Shown here piece by piece: positions 23,501 through 32,691 of a stretch of 42,094 bases of DNA (position 1 is its first letter; every line of letters begins with the position of its first letter). Position numbers and translations under genes: made by a program. A model generated the notes under the pieces. The model did not search any database, had not been told where the DNA came from, and saw nothing but the letters and a program-made list of their open reading frames with translations. Source of the DNA: Spirochaetaceae bacterium (GTDB taxonomy: Bacteria; Spirochaetota; Spirochaetia; DSM-27196; SKKC01); NCBI GenBank assembly GCA_007694005.1, contig RECN01000086.1, positions 1-42,094 of the forward strand, written 5' to 3'.

Positions 23501-23929
23501 ATGGGACAAATTGAAGTTTTCGTGTTTCTCTTTCTCGCCGAAGTTCTCGTCCCGGGTCTGCAGACCGCGAAAGCAGATGTTCTTGAATCGTACGTTACGG
23601 CCGGAAAAATGGAGATAACACGCGATGCGGAGGGTATCGTCGGAACGGTCGACAGTCAGGTGATTTTTCGCACCGAACAAAGCCGAACCCACGCAGCGCT
23701 GCACCTTGTTCAGTTCAACGCAGGGACTCCGGTTCTCGTTGACCTCTCGGAATTACTCGTGCGGTATCGGGGTCTTGAGCTTGTCGATACCGCGCACATC
23801 GAGTTCGAGACCGGCGAACAGTTGCCTTTTCCGGATTTACAGGGGCCTCTGCTCGTAAGCGCGGTCGGGGAGTTGTTGTACGTCGCGCTTCCCGAACACG
23901 AACTGCTTTTTATTGTCGAAACAGACTGA
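23501..23929 (+). CDS. Uncharacterised small protein, 142 aa
   Basis: I do not recognise it. It is acidic and largely beta-strand by eye, with no cysteine. The N-terminus is hydrophobic (VFVFLFLAEVLVPG) but carries a glutamate and no cleavage site, so it is not a convincing signal peptide. It sits between cheY and a phosphatase gene on the same strand, with gaps of 19 and 6 nt, so it is probably expressed with them. Confidence 0.55.
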   Translation: MGQIEVFVFLFLAEVLVPGLQTAKADVLESYVTAGKMEITRDAEGIVGTVDSQVIFRTEQSRTHAALHLVQFNAGTPVLVDLSELLVRYRGLELVDTAHIEFETGEQLPFPDLQGPLLVSAVGELLYVALPEHELLFIVETD

Positions 23930-23935
23930 TGTGGA

Positions 23936-24421
23936 ATGTGTATGACGCGAATAATGTTTGTGTGTACCGGTAACATCTGCCGGAGCCCTATGGCACATGG
24001 TGTGTTTGTTGACCGGATCCGAAAGCGCGGCCTCGAGGACCGGTTCTCGGTTGAAAGTTCCGGTACGACGGCCTATCACCATGGCGAATCAATGGACGGA
24101 AGGGCGGTGTCTGAACTCAAACAACACGGTATACGGTTCCAGAACCGGGCGAAAGGATTTCACCGGACAGATGCTGCAAACTACGATCTGATTCTTGCCA
24201 TGGATCGCAGCAACTACGCGTCGCTCATGCGCACGATAGACACCGAACACCAGAATCGGATCCGCATGTTTCGCAGTTTCGATCCTGAAGGCTCAGGCGA
24301 TGCAGAGGTGCCTGATCCCTGGTACGGCGGTCGCGAAGGTTTTACGAAGATCTACGAGATGATCAGTCGCACGGTCGACGTTCTTATCGATCGCTACGCT
24401 GAATCAGAGGTCGAACCTTGA
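23936..24421 (+). CDS. Low-molecular-weight protein-tyrosine-phosphatase-like phosphatase
   Basis: This 161-aa enzyme has the P-loop VCTGNICRSP (C10 nucleophile, R16) and the general-acid loop VPDPWYGG. Family members dephosphorylate phosphotyrosine, but bacterial copies next to fructosamine kinases are reported to act on sugar-phosphate adducts instead. The kinase gene follows directly (9-nt gap), which favours a glycation-repair role here. The start could also be the ATG two codons later (23942). It is the third gene of a cheY-orphan-phosphatase-kinase row. Confidence 0.9.
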   Translation: MCMTRIMFVCTGNICRSPMAHGVFVDRIRKRGLEDRFSVESSGTTAYHHGESMDGRAVSELKQHGIRFQNRAKGFHRTDAANYDLILAMDRSNYASLMRTIDTEHQNRIRMFRSFDPEGSGDAEVPDPWYGGREGFTKIYEMISRTVDVLIDRYAESEVEP

Positions 24422-24430
24422 CGTGCTGTT

Positions 24431-25258
24431 ATGAACATACCCGTTCTCCCCGATACACAAAACCTTCCTGAACTCGAAAACTTTCTGAGTGGATCGACTA
24501 TTGACCGCGATCTCATACACGTTAAACGGTCCGGCGATTCGTCTTCAGAGCGTATGCTCGCCTGCGAGTGGGTAGGTCTTCGCGCACTTGAGGAAAGCGG
24601 TGAAGTGCCCGTTCCGACGGTGTATGGGCTCTTTCGTGATCGGGGCGCAGTCTGTCTTGTAATGGATCGCATCCGCAGAGGTTCAGGATCGGGTGCCGCG
24701 TATCGCGATGCCGGCGCTATGCTCGCTCGCATGCATAGAAGCACAGCGTGCGAGACCGCAGGCTTCGAACACGACAACTACATCGGCCTTGGTCGGCAGA
24801 CGAACGGCTGGATGGATTCGTGGCCGCGTTTTTTTGCAGATCGGAGAATATCGCCGCAGGTCGAGCACGCGCGAAAAGCCGGACTACTCGAGAAGGTCGA
24901 TGAGCTGGCGTGTGAGAGACTCTGTGCGAGGATGGGGGAGATACTTCCTGACAGCGAGACGATGTCCCTGCTTCACGGTGACCTCTGGAGCGGCAACCTG
25001 ATTCCCGGCGAAGACGAACGGGCGTATTTTATAGATCCGGCAGTGTACTACGGGCACCGCGAAGCGGACCTCGCGATGACCCGGCTGTTTGGGGGCTTCC
25101 CGGCAGCGTTCTACGATGCCTACGAACGGCAGTGGCCGCTGCTGCCCGGAAACGAAGAACGTGTACCGGTGTATAACCTGTATCATCTGCTCAATCACCT
25201 GAACATTTTCGGGCCATCGTACCGGTCGTCGGTTCGTTCGGTGCTCAAGCGTTTCTAG
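24431..25258 (+). CDS. Fructosamine/ketosamine kinase family protein
   Basis: This 275-aa kinase of the FN3K/YniA family phosphorylates ketosamines on glycated proteins or amines, making them unstable so that the amine is restored. Motifs: VKRSGDSSSERMLACEWVGL near residue 31 (N-lobe), DNYIGLGRQTNGW near 116, the catalytic LLHGDLWSGN near 180 and the metal site FIDPAVYYGHREADLAMTRLFGGF near 201. The adjacent LMW phosphatase suggests a two-enzyme deglycation pair. Its stop overlaps the end of the convergent aarF gene by 4 nt. Confidence 0.9.
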   Translation: MNIPVLPDTQNLPELENFLSGSTIDRDLIHVKRSGDSSSERMLACEWVGLRALEESGEVPVPTVYGLFRDRGAVCLVMDRIRRGSGSGAAYRDAGAMLARMHRSTACETAGFEHDNYIGLGRQTNGWMDSWPRFFADRRISPQVEHARKAGLLEKVDELACERLCARMGEILPDSETMSLLHGDLWSGNLIPGEDERAYFIDPAVYYGHREADLAMTRLFGGFPAAFYDAYERQWPLLPGNEERVPVYNLYHLLNHLNIFGPSYRSSVRSVLKRF

Positions 25259-26958
25259 TGGCGCCTGAATACCCTGCTCAGCAATGAAAACACAAAGCCC
25301 ATTCCGAGCAGACCACTGACGAGGAATCCGCCAAGACCAATAACCGAAAGGTCATTCCAGGTCGGTGGGAGGCCCGCCTGTGTAATGAGTGCGCTCGCAA
25401 TCATGAGTGCTGCCAGGACAATACCAAACACAAGCCGGAAACTGATCGCGTCGAGCGTGTGCATAAGCGGGTCGAGCCCTTCCACCTTGAATCCAAGGCT
25501 CAGCTTGCCGCTTCGTGCCTTGCCTATGAGATCCTGGGCGTCGCGCGGAAGCGTGCGCAGCGTTTCAATGAGGTCAAGGCCCGTCGTTGCGGCATCTTTC
25601 GCGAGACGCTCGGGACGAAGCCGTTCGAGTACGATACGACGGGCAAAGGTCTTGAGCAGTTCTATCGGCTGAAACTCCGGGTCGAGGTTCCGTCCTACAC
25701 CTTCTATCGTAATCGTTGCCTTGATCATGACCAGCAGACGGGTAGGTACGCGCAGTCCGAATGAAACGGCGAGCCCGACAAGCTGCTGAAAGAGCGTGCC
25801 CAGATCGAGGTCTTCGAGACTCGCGCTTGAATACTCGTCGATGAGATCAAAAACTGCGTCTTCGAGTCTGGCACGATTCAAGGCCGGATCACCTTCGGTG
25901 AGGTCAAGAAGCGCATCCGTGACGCGTACCGTATCCATATCGACGAGGCCAAGTACGGTCTCATTCAATGCCTGACGTTCACGCGGCCGAAGTCGTCCCA
26001 TCGCACCAAAGTCGAGAAAGCATATGACGTTACCCGGCAGAACCATGAGGTTCCCAGGGTGTGGATCACCGTGAAAGAATCCGTGCAGGTATACCTGTTC
26101 CAGCATGATGTTCGCGCCTTTTCGGGCGAGTTCCTTCTTGTCAAACCTGCCGTCGTGCGAGCGTATGACCTCGGTCATGCGCGTTCCCTCAATGTACTCC
26201 ATAGTAACGATGCGCTCACTGCACAGGTCACGATATACGACTGGTACTCTCACATCTTTGGACTTTGCGAACATGACGGTGAATCGACGTATGCTCTGAG
26301 CTTCAAGTGAGAAGTCGAGTTCCTCAAAAAGCCGCTCGCGAAACTCCTGGACAAAGCCTGTCGGGTTCAGAAGCCGGCTCGAGCGCACATATGCTTCGAC
26401 AAGACGCGCAAGCCCCATGAGAATATCGAGATCCGTGTCGACAAGATCGCGCAGGCCGGGTCGCTGCACCTTCACCGCGACTACGGTACCGTCGTGCAAT
26501 TGTGCCTTATGCACCTGGGCAATTGAAGCACTCGCTACGGCAACGTCGTCGAAGGACTTGAATACGTCTTGAACGGGTCGACCGAGGTCGCGTTGTATCG
26601 TCCGGTGCACATCTTCTACAGGAAAAGGTGGTACCCGATCCTGAAGGGATTCGAGCTCACGTATGAGTTCGGCGGGGAGAATATCGTTCCGGTTGCTGAG
26701 CAGCTGCCCGAACTTGATAAAGGTTGGCCCGAGTTCTTCGAGCGCAAGTCGCAGTCGCTCCCAGCGCGAGGTCTCCGGAGGAACGTCAATGTGAACTTTC
26801 TTAAGCAGGCGACGCACGCGCCTGAAGCTTCGATCAACTTTGATAAGCTTGAGAAGATCGGCGAGACCGTATCTGGCGAGAACACTGACCAGGTCCTGAA
26901 AACGTCGCGAGTACCGGATCGATCGCTGAAGACCACTTTGTCTTTTAAACAACACCAT
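25255..26958 (-). CDS. AarF/UbiB (ABC1/ADCK) family atypical kinase
   Basis: This 567-aa protein has the family markers KFGQLLSNRNDILP near residue 82 (KxGQ), ASIAQVHKAQL near 142 (alanine-rich loop), VAVKVQRPG near 159, FHGDPHPGNL near 295 and FLDFGAMG near 313. Two hydrophobic helices at the C-terminus (about 505-560) anchor it to the membrane. Known relatives support ubiquinone or other isoprenoid-lipid metabolism as ATPases; the substrate here cannot be read. TATAGT ends 5 nt before the ATG and there is no good Shine-Dalgarno, so the transcript may be leaderless. It is divergent from the GNAT gene. Confidence 0.9.
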   Translation of the reverse strand: MVLFKRQSGLQRSIRYSRRFQDLVSVLARYGLADLLKLIKVDRSFRRVRRLLKKVHIDVPPETSRWERLRLALEELGPTFIKFGQLLSNRNDILPAELIRELESLQDRVPPFPVEDVHRTIQRDLGRPVQDVFKSFDDVAVASASIAQVHKAQLHDGTVVAVKVQRPGLRDLVDTDLDILMGLARLVEAYVRSSRLLNPTGFVQEFRERLFEELDFSLEAQSIRRFTVMFAKSKDVRVPVVYRDLCSERIVTMEYIEGTRMTEVIRSHDGRFDKKELARKGANIMLEQVYLHGFFHGDPHPGNLMVLPGNVICFLDFGAMGRLRPRERQALNETVLGLVDMDTVRVTDALLDLTEGDPALNRARLEDAVFDLIDEYSSASLEDLDLGTLFQQLVGLAVSFGLRVPTRLLVMIKATITIEGVGRNLDPEFQPIELLKTFARRIVLERLRPERLAKDAATTGLDLIETLRTLPRDAQDLIGKARSGKLSLGFKVEGLDPLMHTLDAISFRLVFGIVLAALMIASALITQAGLPPTWNDLSVIGLGGFLVSGLLGMGFVFSLLSRVFRRH

Positions 26959-27026
26959 CGTATACTATACTTCATTCCCGGTTTACGTAAGCGCGTGCGC
27001 CGGTAACACGCAGTTAAGGAGCGTTC

Positions 27027-27476
27027 ATGGCCGTAGAACTTCAAAAACTCACACACGAGAACTTCGATGAGTGCATTAGTCTCAGCGTGACGGAGGATCA
27101 GACAGGCTTCGTAAAGTCGAATCTGTTTTCGCTCGCACGCGCCCAGATCGACAATGACGTAACGCCGCTCGCGATATACGCGGACGGAACGATGGTCGGA
27201 TTTCTCATGTATGGCGTGGATGATGAAGACGGACGATACTGGCTGCTTCGGCTCATGATAGACCAGTACCATCAGGGGAAGGGCTACGCCACACAGGCCC
27301 TCAAGGTGCTGACGGAGCGACTCCGGACACAGTTCAGCTGTCCTGCCCTGTATCTGAGCTTTTCGGACGATAACGAGCGTGCGCGTAAACTGTTCCCCCG
27401 ACTCGGATGGACCCGAACCGGCGAACGAGTCAACGACGAAGCGGTGTACGTGCTTGACCTCGCATCCGAGGATTGA
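27027..27476 (+). CDS. GNAT family N-acetyltransferase, polyamine-acetyltransferase-like
   Basis: This 149-aa acetyl-CoA-dependent enzyme has the acyl-CoA loop YHQGKGYATQAL near residue 83 and the strand-helix order of GNAT proteins; WLLRLMID just before it and LYLSFSDDNERARKLFPRLGW after it resemble BltD/PaiA-type diamine or spermidine acetyltransferases. The substrate is inferred only from that resemblance. AAGGAG lies 7 nt before the ATG. It is convergent with sixA. Confidence 0.85.
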   Translation: MAVELQKLTHENFDECISLSVTEDQTGFVKSNLFSLARAQIDNDVTPLAIYADGTMVGFLMYGVDDEDGRYWLLRLMIDQYHQGKGYATQALKVLTERLRTQFSCPALYLSFSDDNERARKLFPRLGWTRTGERVNDEAVYVLDLASED

Positions 27477-27493
27477 TTACACAGACCGATAAA

Positions 27494-27958
27494 TTACAGA
27501 TGCAGAACTTCTACACGGTCCGAGCCTGACAGGGCGAGCTCGGCCCAGGTGTCCACAGGTAGTCTACAGTACACGGCGTCGGCAGGTGAAAAGGGCACCG
27601 AGTAACCCGCGAACAGTGTCGCGAGCAGTGATATTGTCGGATTATGCCCGATCAGCAGAACCGTCCGAAATGATTCGTGTACGCGTGAAATGGAAAGGAG
27701 ATAGTCGGTCTCATTCCCTGTATAGAGCGTCTCATCCGTGTGGACCGGAACATCCACGCGCAAGGTCTGTGTTACGAGGTCGGCAGTTTCCTGTGTTCTT
27801 CGCGCGGTCGACGTAACGACGTATTCTGGCAGAATTGCATGCGCGGCCATGCTCATAGCACGCGTAGCGGCTTCTTTTCGTCCTGTGTCGGTTAACACAC
27901 GAAGTTGGTCGGGCCTTCCGTGTTCGGCCTCTGCGTGTCTCATGAGAATCAATGTCAT
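27494..27958 (-). CDS. sixA: SixA-type histidine phosphatase
   Basis: This 154-aa histidine-phosphatase-superfamily protein has the catalytic motif LMRHAEAEHG near residue 5, a substrate arginine in TSTARRTQETA near 50 and the second histidine in LIGHNPTISLL near 101. SixA enzymes remove phosphate from phosphohistidine, for example on HPt domains or phosphotransferase proteins. The start overlaps the end of the oxidoreductase gene by 4 nt, indicating co-translation. A target such as the HPt-containing regulator at 15111 is possible but unproven. Confidence 0.85.
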   Translation of the reverse strand: MTLILMRHAEAEHGRPDQLRVLTDTGRKEAATRAMSMAAHAILPEYVVTSTARRTQETADLVTQTLRVDVPVHTDETLYTGNETDYLLSISRVHESFRTVLLIGHNPTISLLATLFAGYSVPFSPADAVYCRLPVDTWAELALSGSDRVEVLHL

Positions 27959-28545
27959 TGCGCTTCTCCGGTGATCTGTCTGCAGCGAAGCGCTGATTGA
28001 TTAATCCAGTCAACGCGCGCGCGATATCGGGAATCGTGTACCGAAAAGAGAATGTGGCACCCGTGGCTTCGGATGCCACAATAGCCGAATATGTGATCCG
28101 GCCAGACTAGTTGCAGCGGATGCATGCGGTCGGACGGTTTATCCGAGTCGCTCGTCACAAAGGCGATACCCTGTTTTCCGTTCAGGAGCGGACGGGGCGT
28201 TTTTCTGCCGAAATCGGGACCCGCGTATTCATAGGCAACCCCCGGTCTGAAGACCCTGTCAATGAAACCGTGAAGCAGGGCGGGCATTCCGCCCCACCAG
28301 TCAGGATGTATGAAGACAAGCAGGCTGGAATCGGTGAGAAGTTGGGTGTAACGGCGTATCTCATCGTCAAAACTGAACTTTCGCTGGTACTCCTCGAGGC
28401 GAAGTGTCGGATCGAACCCGTCCCGATACAGGTCAATGAGGTCTACGGTATGATTATCCTGTTCGAGAGTGCGTTGAATTGACTGCGCGAGGGCATGACT
28501 GAGGCTTGATGTTTTCGGGTTGCACAGAATAATCAGAACTCGCAC
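27955..28545 (-). CDS. Flavodoxin-fold NAD(P)H oxidoreductase
   Basis: This 196-aa protein of the NQO1/KefF/MdaB group has an N-terminal VLIILCNPKTSSLSHALAQ (FMN phosphate loop), LVFIHPDWWGGMPALLHGFIDRVF near residue 80 (typical of this family) and a GKQGIAFVTSD strand near 124. It probably reduces quinones or other electrophiles with NAD(P)H. I take GTG 28545, which starts at the first strand; GTG 28563 is an alternative six codons upstream. It overlaps sixA by 4 nt. The C-terminal about 35 residues are less typical. Confidence 0.85.
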   Translation of the reverse strand: MRVLIILCNPKTSSLSHALAQSIQRTLEQDNHTVDLIDLYRDGFDPTLRLEEYQRKFSFDDEIRRYTQLLTDSSLLVFIHPDWWGGMPALLHGFIDRVFRPGVAYEYAGPDFGRKTPRPLLNGKQGIAFVTSDSDKPSDRMHPLQLVWPDHIFGYCGIRSHGCHILFSVHDSRYRARVDWINQSALRCRQITGEAQ

Positions 28546-28664
28546 AAGCCCTATGCTTACCACTCGAAGGGTTCATGTCAATCGGCTCTTATCGGTCACT
28601 AACAGGGTGTGTCCCGGTATTTTTCAAGTTTCGGTCCGAAGAAGCTGGAAGCCCAAGCGGGGTT

Positions 28665-28677
28665 ATGTGTACCTTAC
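28665..28677 (+). promoter_or_regulatory. Candidate Rrf2 operator upstream of suf
   Basis: ATGTGTACCTTAC matches 11 of 13 positions of ATGTGTACTATAC in the rrf2 promoter (18091-18079, minus strand). It lies 30 nt before the -35 of the suf promoter. Two sites only, so this is tentative. Confidence 0.35.
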
Positions 28678-28706
28678 AGAAAGCACAAAAGCGGTAAATT
28701 TCATGG

Positions 28707-28761
28707 TTGACCCTTTTCAAGAAAAACTGAATATGATATCGTCTTTTAAACGATAAAACTT
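28707..28761 (+). promoter_or_regulatory. suf operon promoter and leader hairpin
   Basis: TTGACC (28707-28712), then a 19-nt spacer (longer than ideal), then TATGAT (28732-28737). Just downstream TATCGT and ACGATA form a 6-bp stem around CTTTTAA. ATG of sufT follows at 28801 with GGGAGG upstream. Confidence 0.5.
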
Positions 28762-28800
28762 TTCCACCGAAGAAGATTAGCGGTTAGATGGGAGGCTCTT

Positions 28801-29103
28801 ATGTTGTCGAAAGGTGAAGTGCTTGACGCACTGAAGCATGTTATTGACCCCGAAATCGGGATGAATATCGTGGACGTCGGCCTTGTGTATCGCGTCGAAC
28901 CCCACGAGGATCGAATCGAGATTGACTATACCCTGACGTCACCAGGCTGCCCGCTTGCCGATGTCATTGAAAACGATATGAACGAGACCCTGAAGCGGCT
29001 GACGGGAATCAACAGGATCGAGTGTAATCTGGTGTGGAATCCGCCATGGAGCCTCGATTTTATGAGTGAAGAGGCCAGGCTTGAACTCGGTTACCCGATA
29101 TAG
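28801..29103 (+). CDS. sufT: SufT, MIP18/DUF59 Fe-S maturation factor
   Basis: This 100-aa DUF59 protein has VIDPEIGMNIVDVGLVYRVE near residue 13 and the conserved cysteine segment TSPGCPLADVIE near 46, plus the C-terminal VWNPPWSLDFMSEEA typical of the family. Relatives help deliver Fe-S clusters to target proteins. It is the first gene of the suf operon; sufC begins 46 nt downstream. GGGAGG lies before the ATG. Confidence 0.92.
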   Translation: MLSKGEVLDALKHVIDPEIGMNIVDVGLVYRVEPHEDRIEIDYTLTSPGCPLADVIENDMNETLKRLTGINRIECNLVWNPPWSLDFMSEEARLELGYPI

Positions 29104-29149
29104 ACGGATCGGGCCAAATAATCACATCACAAGTAGGAGACATAGACAC

Positions 29150-29935
29150 ATGAAACTGGAAATACGAGACCTTAGAGCACAGATTGACGATACGCCCATT
29201 CTGAAAGGAATAGACCTGACCATGGAGAGCGGACAGCTCCACGCACTCATGGGACCAAACGGGAGCGGAAAGAGTACGCTCAGCAACGTTATTTTCGGAC
29301 ACCCATCATACGAAGTCACCGGCGGAGAGATTCTCGTAGACGGAGAAAACATTCTCGAACTCGAAACCCACGAACGCGCCCGACTCGGTCTGTTTATGGC
29401 GTTTCAGTATCCCGTCGAAATACCGGGGGTTACCGTCGGCCGCTTTCTCAAGCGGGCAGCTGAAATACGCTTCGGTGAAGAGGACTTCAAGGCGTCCGCC
29501 TTTATCAAGGAGCTTCGAAGCTGGCTTGATTTCATGGATATGGACCAGAATTTCATTAACCGCTACCTGAACGAAGGCTTTTCCGGCGGGGAGAAGAAGC
29601 GGATGGAAGTCCTGCAGATGCTCATGCTCAAGCCTTCGTTTGCGGTTATGGACGAGACGGACAGCGGTCTGGACATCGACGCGCTCCGCATAGTCGCGAA
29701 CGGACTGAACGAACTTCGCGGACCGGATTTCGGTGGGATGGTCATTACTCACTACCAGCGCATTCTCGATTACATCAAGCCGGACTTCGTTCACATCATG
29801 TACAAGGGAACAATTGTAACCAGCGGTGGTCGTGAGCTCGTTGAAGCTCTTGAGGAACGCGGGTACGACTGGATCCGAAAGCAGCACGGCATCGAAGAAG
29901 AAGAAAACGAAAAGGAGATCGTCCATGAGCACTGA
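29150..29935 (+). CDS. sufC: SufC, ATPase of the Fe-S assembly scaffold
   Basis: This 261-aa ABC-type ATPase has Walker [11 protein letters not shown] near residue 35, the signature [13 protein letters not shown] near 144, Walker B with [14 protein letters not shown] near 164 and the switch histidine in VITHYQRIL. It binds SufB and SufD, and ATP hydrolysis opens the complex for cluster building. ATG 29150 follows GTAGGAG. The acidic tail ([13 protein letters not shown]) overlaps the start of sufB by 11 nt. Confidence 0.96.
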   Translation: MKLEIRDLRAQIDDTPILKGIDLTMESGQLHALMGPNGSGKSTLSNVIFGHPSYEVTGGEILVDGENILELETHERARLGLFMAFQYPVEIPGVTVGRFLKRAAEIRFGEEDFKASAFIKELRSWLDFMDMDQNFINRYLNEGFSGGEKKRMEVLQMLMLKPSFAVMDETDSGLDIDALRIVANGLNELRGPDFGGMVITHYQRILDYIKPDFVHIMYKGTIVTSGGRELVEALEERGYDWIRKQHGIEEEENEKEIVHEH

Positions 29936-31328
29936 GCAGGAACAGGTACAGGTCGAAGATTATAAGTACGGGTTTCATTTCCCCGACGAAAGTGTATTCA
30001 AGACGGAGCGGGGACTGAACGAAGCAGTTATTCACGCCATCAGTGATCACAAGAACGAACCGGAATGGATGCGCGAGTTCAGACTCGAGAGCCTGCGAAC
30101 CTTTCGGGCCAAGCCCATGCCGAACTGGGGAGGTGACCTCTCCGGCATCGATTTCGAGAATATCTGCTATTATGCGAAGCCCTCGGAAAAGCAGTACGAC
30201 TCCTGGGACGACGTGCCGGCGGCGATCAAGGAAACCTACGATCGGCTTGGTATCCCCGAAGCCGAACGGAAGTATCTAGCTGGAGTTGGCGCACAGTACG
30301 ATTCGGAGATGGTCTATCACAACATTCAGCAGGAGTTGAAAGACAAGGGAGTGATATTCACTGACCCGGAAACTGCGGTTCGTGAACATCCAGATCTGGT
30401 CCGGAAGTTTTTCGGCACGGTTATTCCCTACTCGGACAACAAGTTTGCGGCGCTCAACAGTGCTGTCTGGAGCGGTGGTAGTTTCGTGTATATTCCACCT
30501 GGTGTTCACGTTGATGTACCGCTTCAGGCATATTTTCGCATCAACTCCCAGAACTTCGGGCAGTTTGAACGAACCCTGATAATCGCAGATGAGGGAAGTT
30601 TTGTTCACTACGTTGAAGGGTGTACTGCTCCGGTGTTCGCAACGGACAGTCTGCACTCGGCAGTGGTCGAGATCGTCGCGCTCGAAGGAGCGCGCGTGCG
30701 GTACTCGACGATACAGAACTGGTCGAGCGACGTGTACAACCTCGTTACGAAGCGGGGTGTCGCATACAAGGACGCTACCGTAGAATGGGTCGACGGTAAT
30801 CTTGGCAGTAAGCGGACCATGAAGTATCCCGCAGTCTGGCTCATGGGAGAAGGCGCTCACGGAGAGATTCTGTCTATCGCCTTCGGAGGCAAGGGACAGG
30901 AGCAGGACACCGGAGGTAAATGCGTACATTGTGCGTCGAACACATCGAGTGTCATTACGTCCAAGTCAATCAGCAAGGACGGCGGAATTGCGAGCTATCG
31001 CGGTCAGATAAAAGTCGAGCCGGGTCTCACCAACGTACGAAGTCACGTAGAGTGCGATGCGCTCATACTCGATCCGGAAAGCAAGAGCAACACCTATCCG
31101 TACATGGATATCATGAGCGACGACGTGTCCATAGAACACGAGGCGCGGGTGTCGAAGATTTCCGAAGAACAGCTTTTCTATCTCACCAGCCGGGGTCTGG
31201 ACGAGGAAGAGGCAAGCACGATGATTGTCAACGGCTTCCTTGACCCGCTCGTAAAGCAGCTTCCCATGGAGTATGCAGTCGAGCTGAACAGGCTCATCGA
31301 GCTTGAGATGGAAGGCTCCGTAGGTTAA
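29925..31328 (+). CDS. sufB: SufB, Fe-S cluster scaffold protein
   Basis: This 467-aa right-handed beta-helix scaffold carries the nascent cluster with SufC and SufD. Characteristic segments are [66 protein letters not shown] and [12 protein letters not shown] with the conserved cysteine needed for sulfur transfer. ATG 29925 has AAAGGAG upstream within the sufC end. Length is normal. Confidence 0.97.
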   Translation: MSTEQEQVQVEDYKYGFHFPDESVFKTERGLNEAVIHAISDHKNEPEWMREFRLESLRTFRAKPMPNWGGDLSGIDFENICYYAKPSEKQYDSWDDVPAAIKETYDRLGIPEAERKYLAGVGAQYDSEMVYHNIQQELKDKGVIFTDPETAVREHPDLVRKFFGTVIPYSDNKFAALNSAVWSGGSFVYIPPGVHVDVPLQAYFRINSQNFGQFERTLIIADEGSFVHYVEGCTAPVFATDSLHSAVVEIVALEGARVRYSTIQNWSSDVYNLVTKRGVAYKDATVEWVDGNLGSKRTMKYPAVWLMGEGAHGEILSIAFGGKGQEQDTGGKCVHCASNTSSVITSKSISKDGGIASYRGQIKVEPGLTNVRSHVECDALILDPESKSNTYPYMDIMSDDVSIEHEARVSKISEEQLFYLTSRGLDEEEASTMIVNGFLDPLVKQLPMEYAVELNRLIELEMEGSVG

Positions 31329-31345
31329 GGAAAAGGGGTTACAGA

Positions 31346-32680
31346 GTGAGTACATCACAAAAAGAGCACCTGTACGAAGGTACAGGTGCGTTGAACGGGT
31401 ATATACACGAACAGACCGATGCCGACTGGATTACCTCGCTACGAAAGGATGCGTTTTCGCGGTTCTCGGGTGAACAGTGGCCGACAACGGAACTCGAGGA
31501 GTGGAGGCGAACCGACATATCGTCATACGATTTCGACAGCTACGCAATCAAACCTACCGAGGCATCCTCTGATTCAGTCGAGCTTCCCGACGATGCGAGT
31601 GCAATAATACGTTTCGTGAACGGGGTATGCACAGGTTCAGCGCTGTCGGAAAAAGCCCGCGATGCCGGTCTGGTAGTCGTGAGTCTGCGCGAAGCAGCGG
31701 CGGGTCGACACGGTGACGAGCTTGCGGCTGTTGTCCGCACGGTGGCCGAACCGATTATGCGAGAGAACCTCGCGAACGCTGACAACAAGTTGCAGCTATG
31801 GAATTTTGCTACGATCACCCACGGGGTTTTCGTATACCTCCCGAAAAATACCCGACTTGACGACCCTATCTACATCGAAACACACGTCGATGACGATGAA
31901 GCGGTGCTTGCACCATACCACGTCGTCGCAGCGGATAGTCTCGTTGACGCGATGATCGTTCAGACGATCACCGGGGCCGAGGAAGGTGAGGTGCTCGTCA
32001 ACGAAGGTATAGGCGTTTCTATAGGAGAAGCCTCACACGTCCGTTTCATGGCAGTACAGAATCTGAACCTTGATTCGACGTATTTCTGCTTTGGCAACGG
32101 GAGCATACAGAAGGACGGCGACCTTCAGCATTATCTGTGCAACTTCGGATGTATGCTGTCAAAATCACGGTTTGACTGTACGCTCGATGGACCGGGATCA
32201 CTCGTCCGTCTTAATGGACTGTACTTCCCCTTTGAGGACCAGCAGATGGATATGCGTACCGTACAGCACCATCGCGCTCCCCGTGCGGAAAGCCGGACCT
32301 ATTACAAGGGTGCAGTACGCGACGAGGCTCACGCGATCTACCAGGGTCTTATCGAGGTCGCCCCGAACGCGACGAAGACCGACGCGTACCTTACAAACAA
32401 GAATCTTGTCATGAACGACGGCGCCCGGTCCGACAGCATTCCGACGCTGCAGATAAACACTGACGACGTTAGGTGCAGTCACGGCTCGAGCACCGGGAAA
32501 CTTGATCCGATGCAGCTTCACTATCTGCACTCCCGTGGGTACACGCCTATCGAGGCGGAAGAAACCTTGCTTATGGGCTTTTTTGAGGACATCATAGACA
32601 AGGCACCCGAGCGTCTGCAGAACGAGCTGCGAGCGCTCGTATCGCGGCGCGTCTACGAAGCTCACGATAATGACGATTAA
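31346..32680 (+). CDS. sufD: SufD, Fe-S assembly protein
   Basis: This 444-aa SufB paralogue has a variable N-terminal half and a conserved core: GVFVYLPKNTRLDDPIYIE, the SufD histidine segment DVRCSHGSSTGKLDPMQLHYLHSRG, then AEETLLMGFFEDII. It forms the SufBC2D complex. The start is GTG 31346, which has only a weak purine run (AAGGGG) before it. A perfect 10-bp hairpin at 31366-31389 lies within the first 15 codons and could hold down translation relative to sufB. Confidence 0.94.
   Translation: MSTSQKEHLYEGTGALNGYIHEQTDADWITSLRKDAFSRFSGEQWPTTELEEWRRTDISSYDFDSYAIKPTEASSDSVELPDDASAIIRFVNGVCTGSALSEKARDAGLVVVSLREAAAGRHGDELAAVVRTVAEPIMRENLANADNKLQLWNFATITHGVFVYLPKNTRLDDPIYIETHVDDDEAVLAPYHVVAADSLVDAMIVQTITGAEEGEVLVNEGIGVSIGEASHVRFMAVQNLNLDSTYFCFGNGSIQKDGDLQHYLCNFGCMLSKSRFDCTLDGPGSLVRLNGLYFPFEDQQMDMRTVQHHRAPRAESRTYYKGAVRDEAHAIYQGLIEVAPNATKTDAYLTNKNLVMNDGARSDSIPTLQINTDDVRCSHGSSTGKLDPMQLHYLHSRGYTPIEAEETLLMGFFEDIIDKAPERLQNELRALVSRRVYEAHDNDD
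31366..31389 (+). other. Strong hairpin inside the 5' end of sufD
   Basis: GCACCTGTAC (31366-31375), loop GAAG, GTACAGGTGC (31380-31389): 10 perfect pairs beginning 20 nt after the start codon. No T-run follows, so it is not a standard terminator. Confidence 0.7.
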
Positions 32681-32691
32681 GGAAACACGGC

